A DNA stretch of 64,000 nt from Faecalibacter rhinopitheci. GTDB taxonomy: Bacteria; Bacteroidota; Bacteroidia; Flavobacteriales; Weeksellaceae. The notes below the pieces were generated by a model. That model was not told the DNA's origin. It worked only from the letters and a program-made list of their open reading frames with translations, and ran no database searches. A program made the translations under genes and the position numbers. Positions 7,442-15,434 of the stretch are shown here, piece after piece. The stretch is taken from the NCBI RefSeq assembly GCF_015234135.1, contig NZ_JADGIK010000004.1, positions 186,001-250,000 on the forward strand, given 5' to 3'. Within the stretch, counting starts at the first letter, position 1. Each line of letters starts with the position of its first letter.

Positions 7442-8953
7442 ATGAACAAATATATAAATACAGTCTTTCTCGTTTTAAAATTAACATTAATAACATTTTT
7501 ATTTACACAATGCAGTGAAGATTTGGTTGTAGGATCGGAGAAAGGAATAATAAAAGGAGTAGTCGTTAAACATAGCTCTAATGAACCCTTAGCTCATGTT
7601 AAAATTACAACTGCTCCCACTACTAGTACAATTTTTACAGGGAGCGATGGATCATTTATTATTGAAAATGTACCAATAGGTGATTATTCTGTAAAAGCAG
7701 AATTAAACGGATATATAATGGAGATTAATGGTGCTAATATTGTCGACTATGGGCAAGAAGTTAGTTTAGTTTTTGAAATGAAAGATGATAATGCATTAAA
7801 TAGTCCACCTTCAATTCCAGAACTGTTGTCACCAATAAATAACGCATTTGATCAAGCTTTATCTGTTAGTTTAGCATGGAAATCTACAGATGCTGATGAT
7901 GATCCACTTACGTTTAAATTGTTAGTTAAGAATAATAAAAGTGATGATATTCTAATTTTTGAGGATATTAAAGCTATGAATTATACTTTGGAGAACTTAA
8001 ATTATGGTACATCTTATTTTTGGCAAATTGTTGCTTCTGATGGTATTAATGATGACGTATATAGTGAGACCTTTAAATTTCAAACTAGTAATATACCTCA
8101 TAATAGGTTTCATTTTGTAAGTCTGGAAGGTGAGAATCATGTAATATATTCTTCAAATGAAGAAGGTGTAAAATTTAAGTTTACTAAAGAATCAGTTAAT
8201 TCTATTCGACCAAGAAAAAATAATTCAGCAGGTTTGATTTCCTTTTTAAGGATTTCAGATGGTAATACACATTTATATACTGCAAAACCAGATGGTTCAG
8301 ATGCATTTAGAGTTACTCAAATTCCATTAGCTGGATTTAACAATAATGAACTTGATTATGCTTGGAGTTCAAATGGAAGTGAATTTATTTATCCTAATTA
8401 TAATAAACTTTATAAAGTTAATAAAGACGGGAGTGGTACTCAATTGATTTATACAACACAAGATGGTAGTTTTATTACGGAATGTGCTTGGAGTACAGAT
8501 GGCTCAAAAATAGTTTTAAAAACAAATAATATAGATGGTTATAATGTAAAAATATTTGTAATAGATTTAGTAGGAAACACTCTTAAAACAATTCTAGAAA
8601 ATGTATCTGGAGCTGCAGGAGGTTTAGATATATCTGTCGATGGTTCTAAAATATTATATTGTTATGATATTTCAGGATATCAAAATTATTCTTATAGACA
8701 ACTTAATACACATATATTTTTGTATAATATCTTAACAGATGAATTAATAGATATTTCAGAAAAATCAAAAATTCCAAACGGTTTTATAGATATCGATCCA
8801 AGATTTTCACCGAATGAAGCTGAAGTAATTTTTACTCAAACTTCGAATGATGGAATATCAAGAAAAGATATTTATAAAATTTCATTAGGCAATGATGAAA
8901 GCGAATCTAGAGTATTATTATTTAATAATGCCTGGATGCCCGATTGGGAATAG
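7442..8953 (+). CDS. Lipoprotein with CarboxypepD-like, FN3-like and TolB-like propeller domains
   Basis: Last gene of the curli operon, 11 bases after csgG. The 503-residue protein has a lipobox (LFTQC, Cys24). Then comes a carboxypeptidase-regulatory-like domain (about 35-112: GIIKGVVVKHSSNEPLAHVK, GSDGSFIIENVPIGDYSVKA). A fibronectin-III-like domain follows (about 120-218, NYGTSYFWQIVASDGIND). The C-terminal half has repeated propeller-blade signatures of the TolB/PD40 type (AWSSNGSEFIY, AWSTDGSKIVL, DISVDGSKILY, RFSPNEAEVIFT, ending WMPDWE). It has no enterobacterial counterpart in the csg operons. The placement suggests a surface or periplasmic accessory to curli assembly or anchoring, but no catalytic residues are visible and the role is inferred. 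Confidence 0.8.
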   Translation: MNKYINTVFLVLKLTLITFLFTQCSEDLVVGSEKGIIKGVVVKHSSNEPLAHVKITTAPTTSTIFTGSDGSFIIENVPIGDYSVKAELNGYIMEINGANIVDYGQEVSLVFEMKDDNALNSPPSIPELLSPINNAFDQALSVSLAWKSTDADDDPLTFKLLVKNNKSDDILIFEDIKAMNYTLENLNYGTSYFWQIVASDGINDDVYSETFKFQTSNIPHNRFHFVSLEGENHVIYSSNEEGVKFKFTKESVNSIRPRKNNSAGLISFLRISDGNTHLYTAKPDGSDAFRVTQIPLAGFNNNELDYAWSSNGSEFIYPNYNKLYKVNKDGSGTQLIYTTQDGSFITECAWSTDGSKIVLKTNNIDGYNVKIFVIDLVGNTLKTILENVSGAAGGLDISVDGSKILYCYDISGYQNYSYRQLNTHIFLYNILTDELIDISEKSKIPNGFIDIDPRFSPNEAEVIFTQTSNDGISRKDIYKISLGNDESESRVLLFNNAWMPDWE

Positions 8954-8971
8954 GTTACATTTTTAGTTAGG

Positions 8972-9010
8972 AACCCCTTCATTATTAGAATGAAGGGGTT
9001 TATTTTTTTA
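8972..9010 (+). terminator. Terminator at end of curli operon
   Basis: AACCCCTTCATT (8972-8983) pairs perfectly with AATGAAGGGGTT (8989-9000) around a 5-base loop, followed by a T-rich run. It lies between the last operon gene and the convergent response regulator and may serve both strands. Confidence 0.85.
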
Positions 9011-9661
9011 TTCGATTAATTCATGTTTCAGTGCAAATCTCATGAGAGAGATAGAATTTTTTATTTGTAGTTTGTTGAAAATTCTTTTTCGATGAGTTTC
9101 TACTGTATTAAAACTAATAAAAAGTTTATCAGAAATTTCTTTACTATTACAACCTTCACAAATATATCGTATAATTTCTAATTCACGGTTGGTGATGCTT
9201 GCAAGTATTTCATTTATACTTTTCTGTTCATCTGAATTACTTTGTTGATTACTAAAATTTTCTATAATTTTAGCACGAAGCTCATCTCCCATGTAAGCTT
9301 CACCATTTTTTATACAGTCTATAGCTTTTATCAATGTCTTAGTTTCATTGTATTTTTCTATAAAACCATTGATTCCAAGTTTAAAAAGTTCACTAATTTT
9401 CTTAATACGATTATCTCCAGTTAAAATTAAAATTTTAACTTCACGATGCATTATTTTAATTGTTTTTATCAAATCTTTAGCATCTTCATCTGTAAATTCG
9501 ATTTCAGTAATTACTAAATCTATGGGATTTGCTGAAATCCATTCTATTGCATCTTTAACGTTTGTGGCATATCCCACAACTTTAAATCCTTTCTTTTTGT
9601 TCAAGACTGCAATTAATCCATCTATTACAATTTTGTGTTGATCAATAATAAAAATGTTCAT
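9008..9661 (-). CDS. LuxR/NarL-type response regulator with altered receiver
   Basis: A 217-residue regulator with a receiver domain (1-115) and a C-terminal LuxR helix-turn-helix (about 150-210: ITNRELEIIRYICEGCNSKEI, FNTVETHRKRIFNKLQI). The receiver is atypical. The phospho-acceptor Asp is Glu53 (DLVITEIEF), and the usual Asp-Asp acidic pair reads Asp7-Gln8 (IIDQHK). The switch Thr (LILTGD) and Lys (GFIEK) remain. Glu at the acceptor site often mimics the phosphorylated state, so the protein may be active without a kinase. No kinase gene is nearby. It is convergent with the curli operon, and E. coli CsgD, the curli master regulator, belongs to the same output family. It is the natural candidate for the local regulator, by context only. 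Confidence 0.85.
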   Translation of the reverse strand: MNIFIIDQHKIVIDGLIAVLNKKKGFKVVGYATNVKDAIEWISANPIDLVITEIEFTDEDAKDLIKTIKIMHREVKILILTGDNRIKKISELFKLGINGFIEKYNETKTLIKAIDCIKNGEAYMGDELRAKIIENFSNQQSNSDEQKSINEILASITNRELEIIRYICEGCNSKEISDKLFISFNTVETHRKRIFNKLQIKNSISLMRFALKHELIE

Positions 9662-9810
9662 TAATTCTATATTTAAGTTAGTTAGGCTTATTAGTTGGTA
9701 GTAGAATTAATATTATAAAAATACTTAATAATAATATTATAAGAGTTTTATAAACAATTAATATTAACTGAAAAAAGTTAAAATTTGGTAGCTAGTTTAG
9801 TGAATGTTAA

Positions 9811-10248
9811 TTAATCAAATTCCATATTGATTAATAATTCTGTTTTCAATCGAGATTTATAATTACAATCCATACCATTAAGAAGTTGATCAATGATATC
9901 AAAAAGTATTTCTCGTTGAATATAATTTATTTCTAAGAATTCGTTAGAAGAATGAAAATATAGGTCTAGTTGATGAAAATATCCATTCAGAGAATGGATA
10001 TTATGATCCAATAAGTTTTCTACACTTTCAAAATAATGATTAAAAGTAGTATGGCTAATCTTATGTTGGTATATAGTTCCCTTTTCTTTACAAGAAAAAG
10101 ATATTTCTAAATCCTCAATTTCATTTTGGAAAAAGGTCACGATAAAATGGTTAATGTCTAAATTGTAAACATTAAGATTATATCTTCCATTTTTTTGATA
10201 AAGCTGGAACTGACGATTAAATTCATTAATGCTAATCTCAAAACTCAT
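9811..10248 (-). CDS. Uncharacterised 145-residue protein
   Basis: A cytoplasmic protein without signal peptide or membrane segment. It is rich in aromatic and His residues (NHYFESVENLLDHNIHSLNGYFHQLDLYF has the densest run, in two parts). The N-terminal half looks like alternating beta strands (YNLNVYNLDINHFIVTFF, DLEISFSCKEKGTIY) and the C-terminal half is helical (QREILFDIIDQLLNG). I do not recognise a family. It lies upstream of the LuxR regulator on the same strand, with a 149-base AT-rich gap, so it may share regulation with the curli region. That is speculative. Confidence 0.6.
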   Translation of the reverse strand: MSFEISINEFNRQFQLYQKNGRYNLNVYNLDINHFIVTFFQNEIEDLEISFSCKEKGTIYQHKISHTTFNHYFESVENLLDHNIHSLNGYFHQLDLYFHSSNEFLEINYIQREILFDIIDQLLNGMDCNYKSRLKTELLINMEFD

Positions 10249-10308
10249 AATTTAGTTATTAGTTGTAATAAATATAATAAAAATTACGAATTAATTGATA
10301 ATTAAGTA

Positions 10309-11124
10309 CTAATACTTAATCGTTCGCATGGTATTTGATATAGGTTGTTCAATATTATTTGCGTATTGGGTACGTTTTAACCAATTTTTATTTTCATCAT
10401 ACTCATATAAAATACGATTGTTTGTTTTTAATTTGCCTTGTGAATCATATAAAAACTCTTCGACTATATTTGAATTTTCATCAAAATTTCTACGTTTTTT
10501 AGATACTAAATTATTCTTTAAATCAAAAATAACTTCTTCTATAGGCTGGCTTAATTGATTATATTTATAATTAATTATGTATCCATCTTTGCCATATTTA
10601 ACAACTGTTTTTATTAATTGATTATTTTTATATTCATTAGTTTTTTCAGTAAATATATTGTTGTCTATTAGAGATGTTTCTTTATTATAGATTATATTTC
10701 CTTGATCATTTATTTTATACTCGTTAAAAACTGTAACTATTTCATTTTCACTTTTTGTTTCTACAAAACCGTCAGAGGTATATTCATAGTCTTTGATAAC
10801 AATCATATTTCTTTCAGGATCTGATAATTCTGATTTAATTAACTTTTGATCCTCAGAATATGTAAACGTTTCGGTATATAGTAAATCACCATTTTCAGAA
10901 AAATATTCTTTATTTTTTTTATTACCTTCTGAATTATAATATGTTTTTGTATGATATTCTTGAATGTAATCTTCAATAATATTAGTTTTAATAAAAGCTT
11001 TAGTAAAGGATTCTTCTACAAGATGAGGATTTTTAAAAATTTTATCTTTTTCTAAATCTGTTGTTTGTGCAAATAAAATTCCGCTTATTAAAATTAAAAT
11101 CGAACTATATTTTTTATACATCAT
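10309..11124 (-). CDS. Exported protein with YD/RHS-like repeats
   Basis: A 271-residue protein with a signal peptide (MMYKKYSSILILISGILFAQ). The rest is made of short beta-hairpin units with aromatic and Asp/Asn turns, for example YYNSEGNKKNKEYF, YEYTSDGFVETKS, FDENSNIVEEFLYDSQGKL and YEYDENKNWLKRTQY. These match the loose YD/RHS-like or MORN-like repeats of many Bacteroidota secreted proteins. No toxin domain or sorting tail is visible. The gene stands alone, with AT-rich gaps on both sides. Function unknown. Confidence 0.65.
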   Translation of the reverse strand: MMYKKYSSILILISGILFAQTTDLEKDKIFKNPHLVEESFTKAFIKTNIIEDYIQEYHTKTYYNSEGNKKNKEYFSENGDLLYTETFTYSEDQKLIKSELSDPERNMIVIKDYEYTSDGFVETKSENEIVTVFNEYKINDQGNIIYNKETSLIDNNIFTEKTNEYKNNQLIKTVVKYGKDGYIINYKYNQLSQPIEEVIFDLKNNLVSKKRRNFDENSNIVEEFLYDSQGKLKTNNRILYEYDENKNWLKRTQYANNIEQPISNTMRTIKY

Positions 11125-11237
11125 ATTTTGTTTTTAATGTTCCTAAAAATATTAAAAATTATTGTGATTTTCATTAAAGTTGGCTCATTTATCAAGAGTT
11201 AAATTATTTTAAATATATTTGAGAAAAACAATAATAC

Positions 11238-11651
11238 ATGACTTCAAAATTTAGTTTAAAGGGAAATCAGCCAGCTTTTATCAATTTATCGTTATTATTA
11301 ATACGTTTATCCGCTGGAGGATTTATGTTAACTCATGGGTGGGGTAAATTAATAAAGCTAATAAATGGAAATTTCGAATTTGGTGATCCAATTGGATTAG
11401 GAGTAGAAATTTCTTTAGGATTAGCTGTTTTTGCCGAAATATTTTGTTCATTGCTTATTGTTTTTGGTTTTTTTACAAGGTTAGCTTCTATACCTTTAAT
11501 TATCACTATGCTAGTTGCAGTCTTTGTCGTTCATCTAGACCATGATTTTGGAAAAAAAGAATTAGGATTATTTTATTTTATTAATTATTTAGTGTTATTT
11601 TTATCAGGAGCAGGTAAATTTTCAATGGATTATTTACTTAGAAAAAAATGA
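11238..11651 (+). CDS. DoxX family membrane protein
   Basis: A 137-residue inner-membrane protein with about four transmembrane segments. The first carries the family signature LLLIRLSAGGFMLTHGWGKL (19-38). A central loop reads GDPIGLGVEISLGLAVFAEI, and the C-terminus ends in LVLFLSGAGKFSMDYLLRKK. DoxX proteins are small membrane proteins linked to redox balance and sulfur compounds, usually of unproven reaction. Its stop codon overlaps the ATG of the next gene (ATGA at 11648-11651), so the two are translationally coupled. Confidence 0.85.
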   Translation: MTSKFSLKGNQPAFINLSLLLIRLSAGGFMLTHGWGKLIKLINGNFEFGDPIGLGVEISLGLAVFAEIFCSLLIVFGFFTRLASIPLIITMLVAVFVVHLDHDFGKKELGLFYFINYLVLFLSGAGKFSMDYLLRKK

Positions 11652-12301
11652 AAAATTTAATCACTTTTATAATTCTATTTTGCTCAATTACCTTAAATGC
11701 GCAATCTATGGAATTAGCTTACGAAAAATTAAACAAAGATGAACTCAAATTAATCAGAGCAAAAGATAGTGATGTTCCTATGCGAGTATTACTAACTACA
11801 ACAAGCAATGATTTAAAAATTCTTAAATCAATATCTAAAGATATTGATCCTAACGACCCAAATTTAAAACATTTTGCAGATCGCATGCATGCTACTGTTG
11901 TCGATAAAAAAAGCAGTGGAGTAGGAATTGCTGCCCCTCAGATAGGAATTAATAGAAATGTAATATGGGTACAACGTTTTGATAAAGATCATCATCCATT
12001 CGAATTGTATATTAATCCAAAAATTACTTGGTATTCCGAGATATTACGATTAGGTAGAGAAGGTTGCCTATCTATTCCGGATGAATTTGGAAAAATATAT
12101 AGAAGTTTATCCCTTCAGTTAAATTATTTTGATAGTAATGGGAAAAATATAGTAGAAATAGTTGAAGGTTTTACTGCTGTTATATTTCAACACGAAATTG
12201 ACCATTTAAATGGAATATTATTCATAGATCGTATTACTGAACAGGAAAAAATCGAATTTATAAAAGCAGATCAAATTAACGAAGTGTTTTATAAACAATA
12301 A
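11648..12301 (+). CDS. Peptide deformylase-like protein with N-terminal signal peptide
   Basis: The 217-residue sequence contains all three deformylase motifs: GVGIAAPQ (91-98), EGCLS (138-142, metal ligand Cys140) and QHEIDHLNG (181-189, metal ligands His182 and His186, catalytic Glu183). The fold and metal site therefore look intact. The N-terminus, MKNLITFIILFCSITLNAQS, is a typical Sec signal ending near Ala-Gln and precedes a 70-residue segment before the first motif. Housekeeping deformylases act on nascent chains in the cytoplasm and have no signal, so this copy is probably periplasmic or exported with a different substrate. It is coupled to the DoxX gene by a four-base overlap. A housekeeping def gene should exist elsewhere. 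Confidence 0.82.
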   Translation: MKNLITFIILFCSITLNAQSMELAYEKLNKDELKLIRAKDSDVPMRVLLTTTSNDLKILKSISKDIDPNDPNLKHFADRMHATVVDKKSSGVGIAAPQIGINRNVIWVQRFDKDHHPFELYINPKITWYSEILRLGREGCLSIPDEFGKIYRSLSLQLNYFDSNGKNIVEIVEGFTAVIFQHEIDHLNGILFIDRITEQEKIEFIKADQINEVFYKQ

Positions 12302-12427
12302 AAAATGTCAATTATCCATAAAGTTAAAAAAAGGAATATATTTTGATTGAGAGAATATATATGAGTTTTCATATCTCGACGATTAAAAGTTAAATTCTGA
12401 TATTAAAATTTTTAAATTATATAAAAT

Positions 12428-13219
12428 TTGCTAGCACATACAATTTATAAACACGAAACAAGTGACCAATGGGTAACTTTTGTTCATGGAGCAGGAGGAA
12501 GTTCGTCTATTTGGTTTAAACAAATTAGAGAGTTCAAAAAACATTTTAATGTCTTAATGCTTGATCTTAGAGGGCATGGACGTTCAAAAAATAATTTGAA
12601 AGCAATTTTTGAAAAGCGATATACTTTTAAATCTGTATCGGCAGATGTTTTGGATGTTTTAGATTATTTAAAGATTAAAAAAAGCCATTTTGTAGGTATT
12701 TCTTTAGGCACAATCATTATCAGACAAATCGCAGAAGATCAACCAAAGCGTGTTGCTTCTATGGTAATGGGAGGTGCGGTAATGAAAATGAATGTGCGAG
12801 GACGTATTTTGATGACGATAGGTAATATGTTTAAAAATGTAATACCATATTTACTTTTATATAAAATATTTGCATTTGCAATAATGCCAAAAAATACGCA
12901 TAAAGAGTCTAGAATTTTATTTATAAATGAAGCTAAAAAACTATATCAAAAGGAATTTATAAAATGGTTTAAATTAACTACAGAATTAAATCCTTTGTTG
13001 AAGCTTTTTAGGCAAGTTGATATTAATATTCCTACTTTTTATATTATGGGAGATGAGGATCATATGTTTTTACCAACTATAAGAAATTTGGTAAAAGAAC
13101 ATACCAAATCAGCACAATTATATATTATTAATAATTGTGGGCATGTTGTAAATGTAGATCAACCTAAAATTTTTAATGAAAAAGTGATTGATTTTTTAAA
13201 AAATCAAATAAAAAAATAA
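12428..13219 (+). CDS. Alpha/beta hydrolase
   Basis: A 263-residue alpha/beta-hydrolase fold protein, probably a cytoplasmic esterase or lipase-like enzyme of unknown substrate. The oxyanion region HGAGGSSSIW lies near residue 20 and DLRGHGRSK near 46. The nucleophile elbow GISLG places the catalytic Ser near 95. The acid is likely the Asp in MGDEDHMF, and the base is His in NNCGHVVNVDQP. The start is TTG, since no in-frame ATG precedes the conserved HGAGG loop. Its stop lies inside a 40-bp palindromic terminator shared with the convergent gene. Confidence 0.85.
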   Translation: MLAHTIYKHETSDQWVTFVHGAGGSSSIWFKQIREFKKHFNVLMLDLRGHGRSKNNLKAIFEKRYTFKSVSADVLDVLDYLKIKKSHFVGISLGTIIIRQIAEDQPKRVASMVMGGAVMKMNVRGRILMTIGNMFKNVIPYLLLYKIFAFAIMPKNTHKESRILFINEAKKLYQKEFIKWFKLTTELNPLLKLFRQVDINIPTFYIMGDEDHMFLPTIRNLVKEHTKSAQLYIINNCGHVVNVDQPKIFNEKVIDFLKNQIKK

Positions 13220-13257
13220 TTTTAAAGGCTAACAATTAATTGTTAGCCTTTAAAATT
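13218..13257. terminator. Bidirectional terminator, 40-bp perfect palindrome
   Basis: A perfect dyad centred between 13237 and 13238, with GGCTAACAATT and AATTGTTAGCC as core arms and TTTTAAA-type flanks. Both neighbouring stop codons fall in it: the hydrolase TAA at 13217-13219 and the opposite gene's stop at 13236-13238. The last codons of the minus-strand gene are part of the stem. Confidence 0.85.
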
Positions 13258-13598
13258 TCATCAAAAAATGTTTTTGAATCATCGTCAAATGTTGGCTTTT
13301 GCAACAATAGTTGAGATATTTTGACAACTTTATCAAAATCTTCTTGTGTAAAGCTTTCGCCAAAATGATCATTACAGAAATTTCCAATATTTCCTAAAAT
13401 TATATTTACTTCTTCTGTAGATAATTCTCCATTCTCTTTCCAACGTGCACGATATAAGCTTGCTGCCAAGTATGATGTAATATCAATTAAATCATCTATT
13501 GATATCTTCCCATTATTTTTTAACTTCGCCATAACTAATGTTTCCATATCACGGTATATGACGTCTTTAATTGTAAGTTTTTTTTCTTCCATCTTCAT
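13236..13598 (-). CDS. Uncharacterised 120-residue helical protein
   Basis: A small, charged, mostly helical cytoplasmic protein with no signal or membrane segment. Visible segments include LTIKDVIYRDMETLVMAKL, ISIDDLIDITSYLAASLYRARW and ESFTQEDFDKVVKISQLLL. I do not recognise a family. A second in-frame ATG two codons in (MEEKKL) is an equally good start. It lies 15 bases downstream of the pseudouridine synthase gene, same strand, and probably shares its transcript. Its 3' end forms half of the palindromic terminator. Confidence 0.6.
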   Translation of the reverse strand: MKMEEKKLTIKDVIYRDMETLVMAKLKNNGKISIDDLIDITSYLAASLYRARWKENGELSTEEVNIILGNIGNFCNDHFGESFTQEDFDKVVKISQLLLQKPTFDDDSKTFFDEILKANN

Positions 13599-13613
13599 TA
13601 GTATTGTACAAAA

Positions 13614-15296
13614 CTATAGATTAAAATTTGGTTCTACTTTAAAATTTATTAATTCTTTCGTCCTAGGATGTATAAATTCTAGATATTCTGCATGTAAAAA
13701 TAATCGAGTAGATTTTTTTCCATACAGATCATCACCTACGATAGGAGTGTTTAGTCCTAAAGGATGTGCTGCATGCATGCGTAATTGATGGGTACGTCCT
13801 GTAATTGGATAAAATTGAATTAACGTTCTATTATTACTTCTCTTTAAAACTTTATAATCAGTTTTGGCCATCTTTCCGTGTTCATAACAAACAACTTGTC
13901 GAGGTCTATCGTCTAAATCAACTCGAAGAGGTAATTCAATAGTTCCTTCATCGTTAGGTATTAACCCATCTAATAAAGCAATATATCTTTTAGAAACTAT
14001 TCTTTTTATAAACTGTTGTTGTATAGCTTTGTGACTTTCTTTATTTAGGGCTAAAACTAATAATCCAGAAGTTGCCATATCCAATCTATGAATAATAAGG
14101 GGACCAGTAGCTTGCGGAAACTGATGTTTCATTCTTTCATATACAGAATCTTTAATTTCAATTCCAGGAACTGATAAAAATTCTTCTGGTTTATTAACTA
14201 CAACTAAATCTTCATCTTGATAAATTATTTCAATCTTTTCAATATGTTCAAATTGTTTTATCAATGGATTATCATTCATTTTAATGCCTTTCAACATATG
14301 TCCCAATATTGGTTCACATTTTCCAGTACATGCAGGATAATAGTTTTTGTGTTTTCTAATTTCTGATTTTGGAGATTCTCCCCACCAAAATTCAGCCATA
14401 CAAATAGGCTTTAAATTATTTTCAAAAGCATACTGAAATAATTTTGGTGCAGCACATTCTCCAGATCCTGCAGGTGGCATTTGTGCTGCTGTTGTTTCAA
14501 AAATTTCACGTAGACCTTTTTTTTCTTTATTGATGTTTAAAAATTGATATTGATCAAATAATTGATTTTGAAGAGAATTGGACTTAAATTTACGTTCCTC
14601 TTTAAGTTGAACAATTTGATTGGTATAAAAATTTAATTTTTCTTTTAGTTCTTGTTTTTTATTCTCAATTTCTTGAATCAGAACTCTAAATTCATGCTTA
14701 TCTCTTAAACTTTGTTTTATTAAATCTTCTTCAAATAACTTTGCTTCATCTATAGATAACGTAGGTAATATGACTTCACGTTTTACTTTTCTATGCTGTT
14801 TATTTGATTTTAATTCAATTTTAGCCTTTTCAATCTTTTCATTCGAAGATGTCTCAAAATCTCCGATTTCTTTTTTTAATTGGATAAAAAAATGATTGTT
14901 TTCTAACTCAACTAGTGTTCGATTTATTTCATTTAACCGTTCTTCTTGTTGTAAGAAAAAACCATCTTTATTTAGCATATCAAAAATAGGTGGAACAAAG
15001 AAAAGATGTTCGTTTGTATTGGCTAATTTCCCGGAAAAAGCAGTTATATAACCAATTTCTTGCTTTTCGTTTTCACAAACTAATACACCAAACATTTTTC
15101 CAATTGCTGGGCTGTTATCATTTTTATCTAAACCAAAATTATGTATAAAATCAGATTGATTCTCTAAATATAGTTGTACCTCTTCGCATGCTTTAATGGC
15201 AATAGGATGAGGTTGATAATAGAATGGATAATCCATAGAATCTGGTAATTCTATATGATGAATTGGCTGTTGAAAATGTTTAAAGTATTTTGGCAT
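13614..15296 (-). CDS. RluA-family pseudouridine synthase with long N-terminal extension
   Basis: Isomerises uridine to pseudouridine in structured RNA. The catalytic domain occupies about 350-560, with the family motif HRLDMATSGLLVLAL (403-417, catalytic Asp406), then VSKRYIALLDG and PITGRTHQLRMH. Before it lies about 345 residues not found in short RluA enzymes. It has a strongly charged coiled-coil (about 115-245, many Lys/Glu), then a conserved-looking block with Cys and Trp: GSGECAAPKLFQYAF, AEFWWGESP and YYPACTGKCEPILGHMLKG. The Cys residues 281, 323 and 327 could bind metal, but this is not shown. The total of 560 residues is about twice the usual length. The RNA target cannot be told from sequence. 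Confidence 0.85.
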   Translation of the reverse strand: MPKYFKHFQQPIHHIELPDSMDYPFYYQPHPIAIKACEEVQLYLENQSDFIHNFGLDKNDNSPAIGKMFGVLVCENEKQEIGYITAFSGKLANTNEHLFFVPPIFDMLNKDGFFLQQEERLNEINRTLVELENNHFFIQLKKEIGDFETSSNEKIEKAKIELKSNKQHRKVKREVILPTLSIDEAKLFEEDLIKQSLRDKHEFRVLIQEIENKKQELKEKLNFYTNQIVQLKEERKFKSNSLQNQLFDQYQFLNINKEKKGLREIFETTAAQMPPAGSGECAAPKLFQYAFENNLKPICMAEFWWGESPKSEIRKHKNYYPACTGKCEPILGHMLKGIKMNDNPLIKQFEHIEKIEIIYQDEDLVVVNKPEEFLSVPGIEIKDSVYERMKHQFPQATGPLIIHRLDMATSGLLVLALNKESHKAIQQQFIKRIVSKRYIALLDGLIPNDEGTIELPLRVDLDDRPRQVVCYEHGKMAKTDYKVLKRSNNRTLIQFYPITGRTHQLRMHAAHPLGLNTPIVGDDLYGKKSTRLFLHAEYLEFIHPRTKELINFKVEPNFNL

Positions 15297-15372
15297 TTTT
15301 AGATAAAATAGTTTGCAAATTTACGGCAAAGAAATGATTTTGTTAAAGGAGAATTTTTTGAGTTATGTACTC

Positions 15373-15402
15373 AAAAAAAAATCCTCAGTTCTAAAACTGA
15401 GG
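15373..15402 (-). terminator. Terminator of DUF4241 gene
   Basis: CCTCAGTT (15383-15390) and AACTGAGG (15395-15402) form an 8-bp stem with a 4-base loop. On the minus strand it is followed by a run of nine T residues. Confidence 0.85.
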
Positions 15403-15434
15403 AATCGTATTATATAAAATTTTAATGAATTGAT

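Noticed and set aside
9348-9641. Plus-strand frame of about 97 codons opposite the LuxR-type regulator
   Set aside because: It is a shadow of the regulator, with low-complexity hydrophobic composition and no conserved pattern.
9661-9811. Direct AATATTATAA repeats as a regulatory element
   Set aside because: The sequence is so AT-rich that short repeats of this kind are expected by chance.
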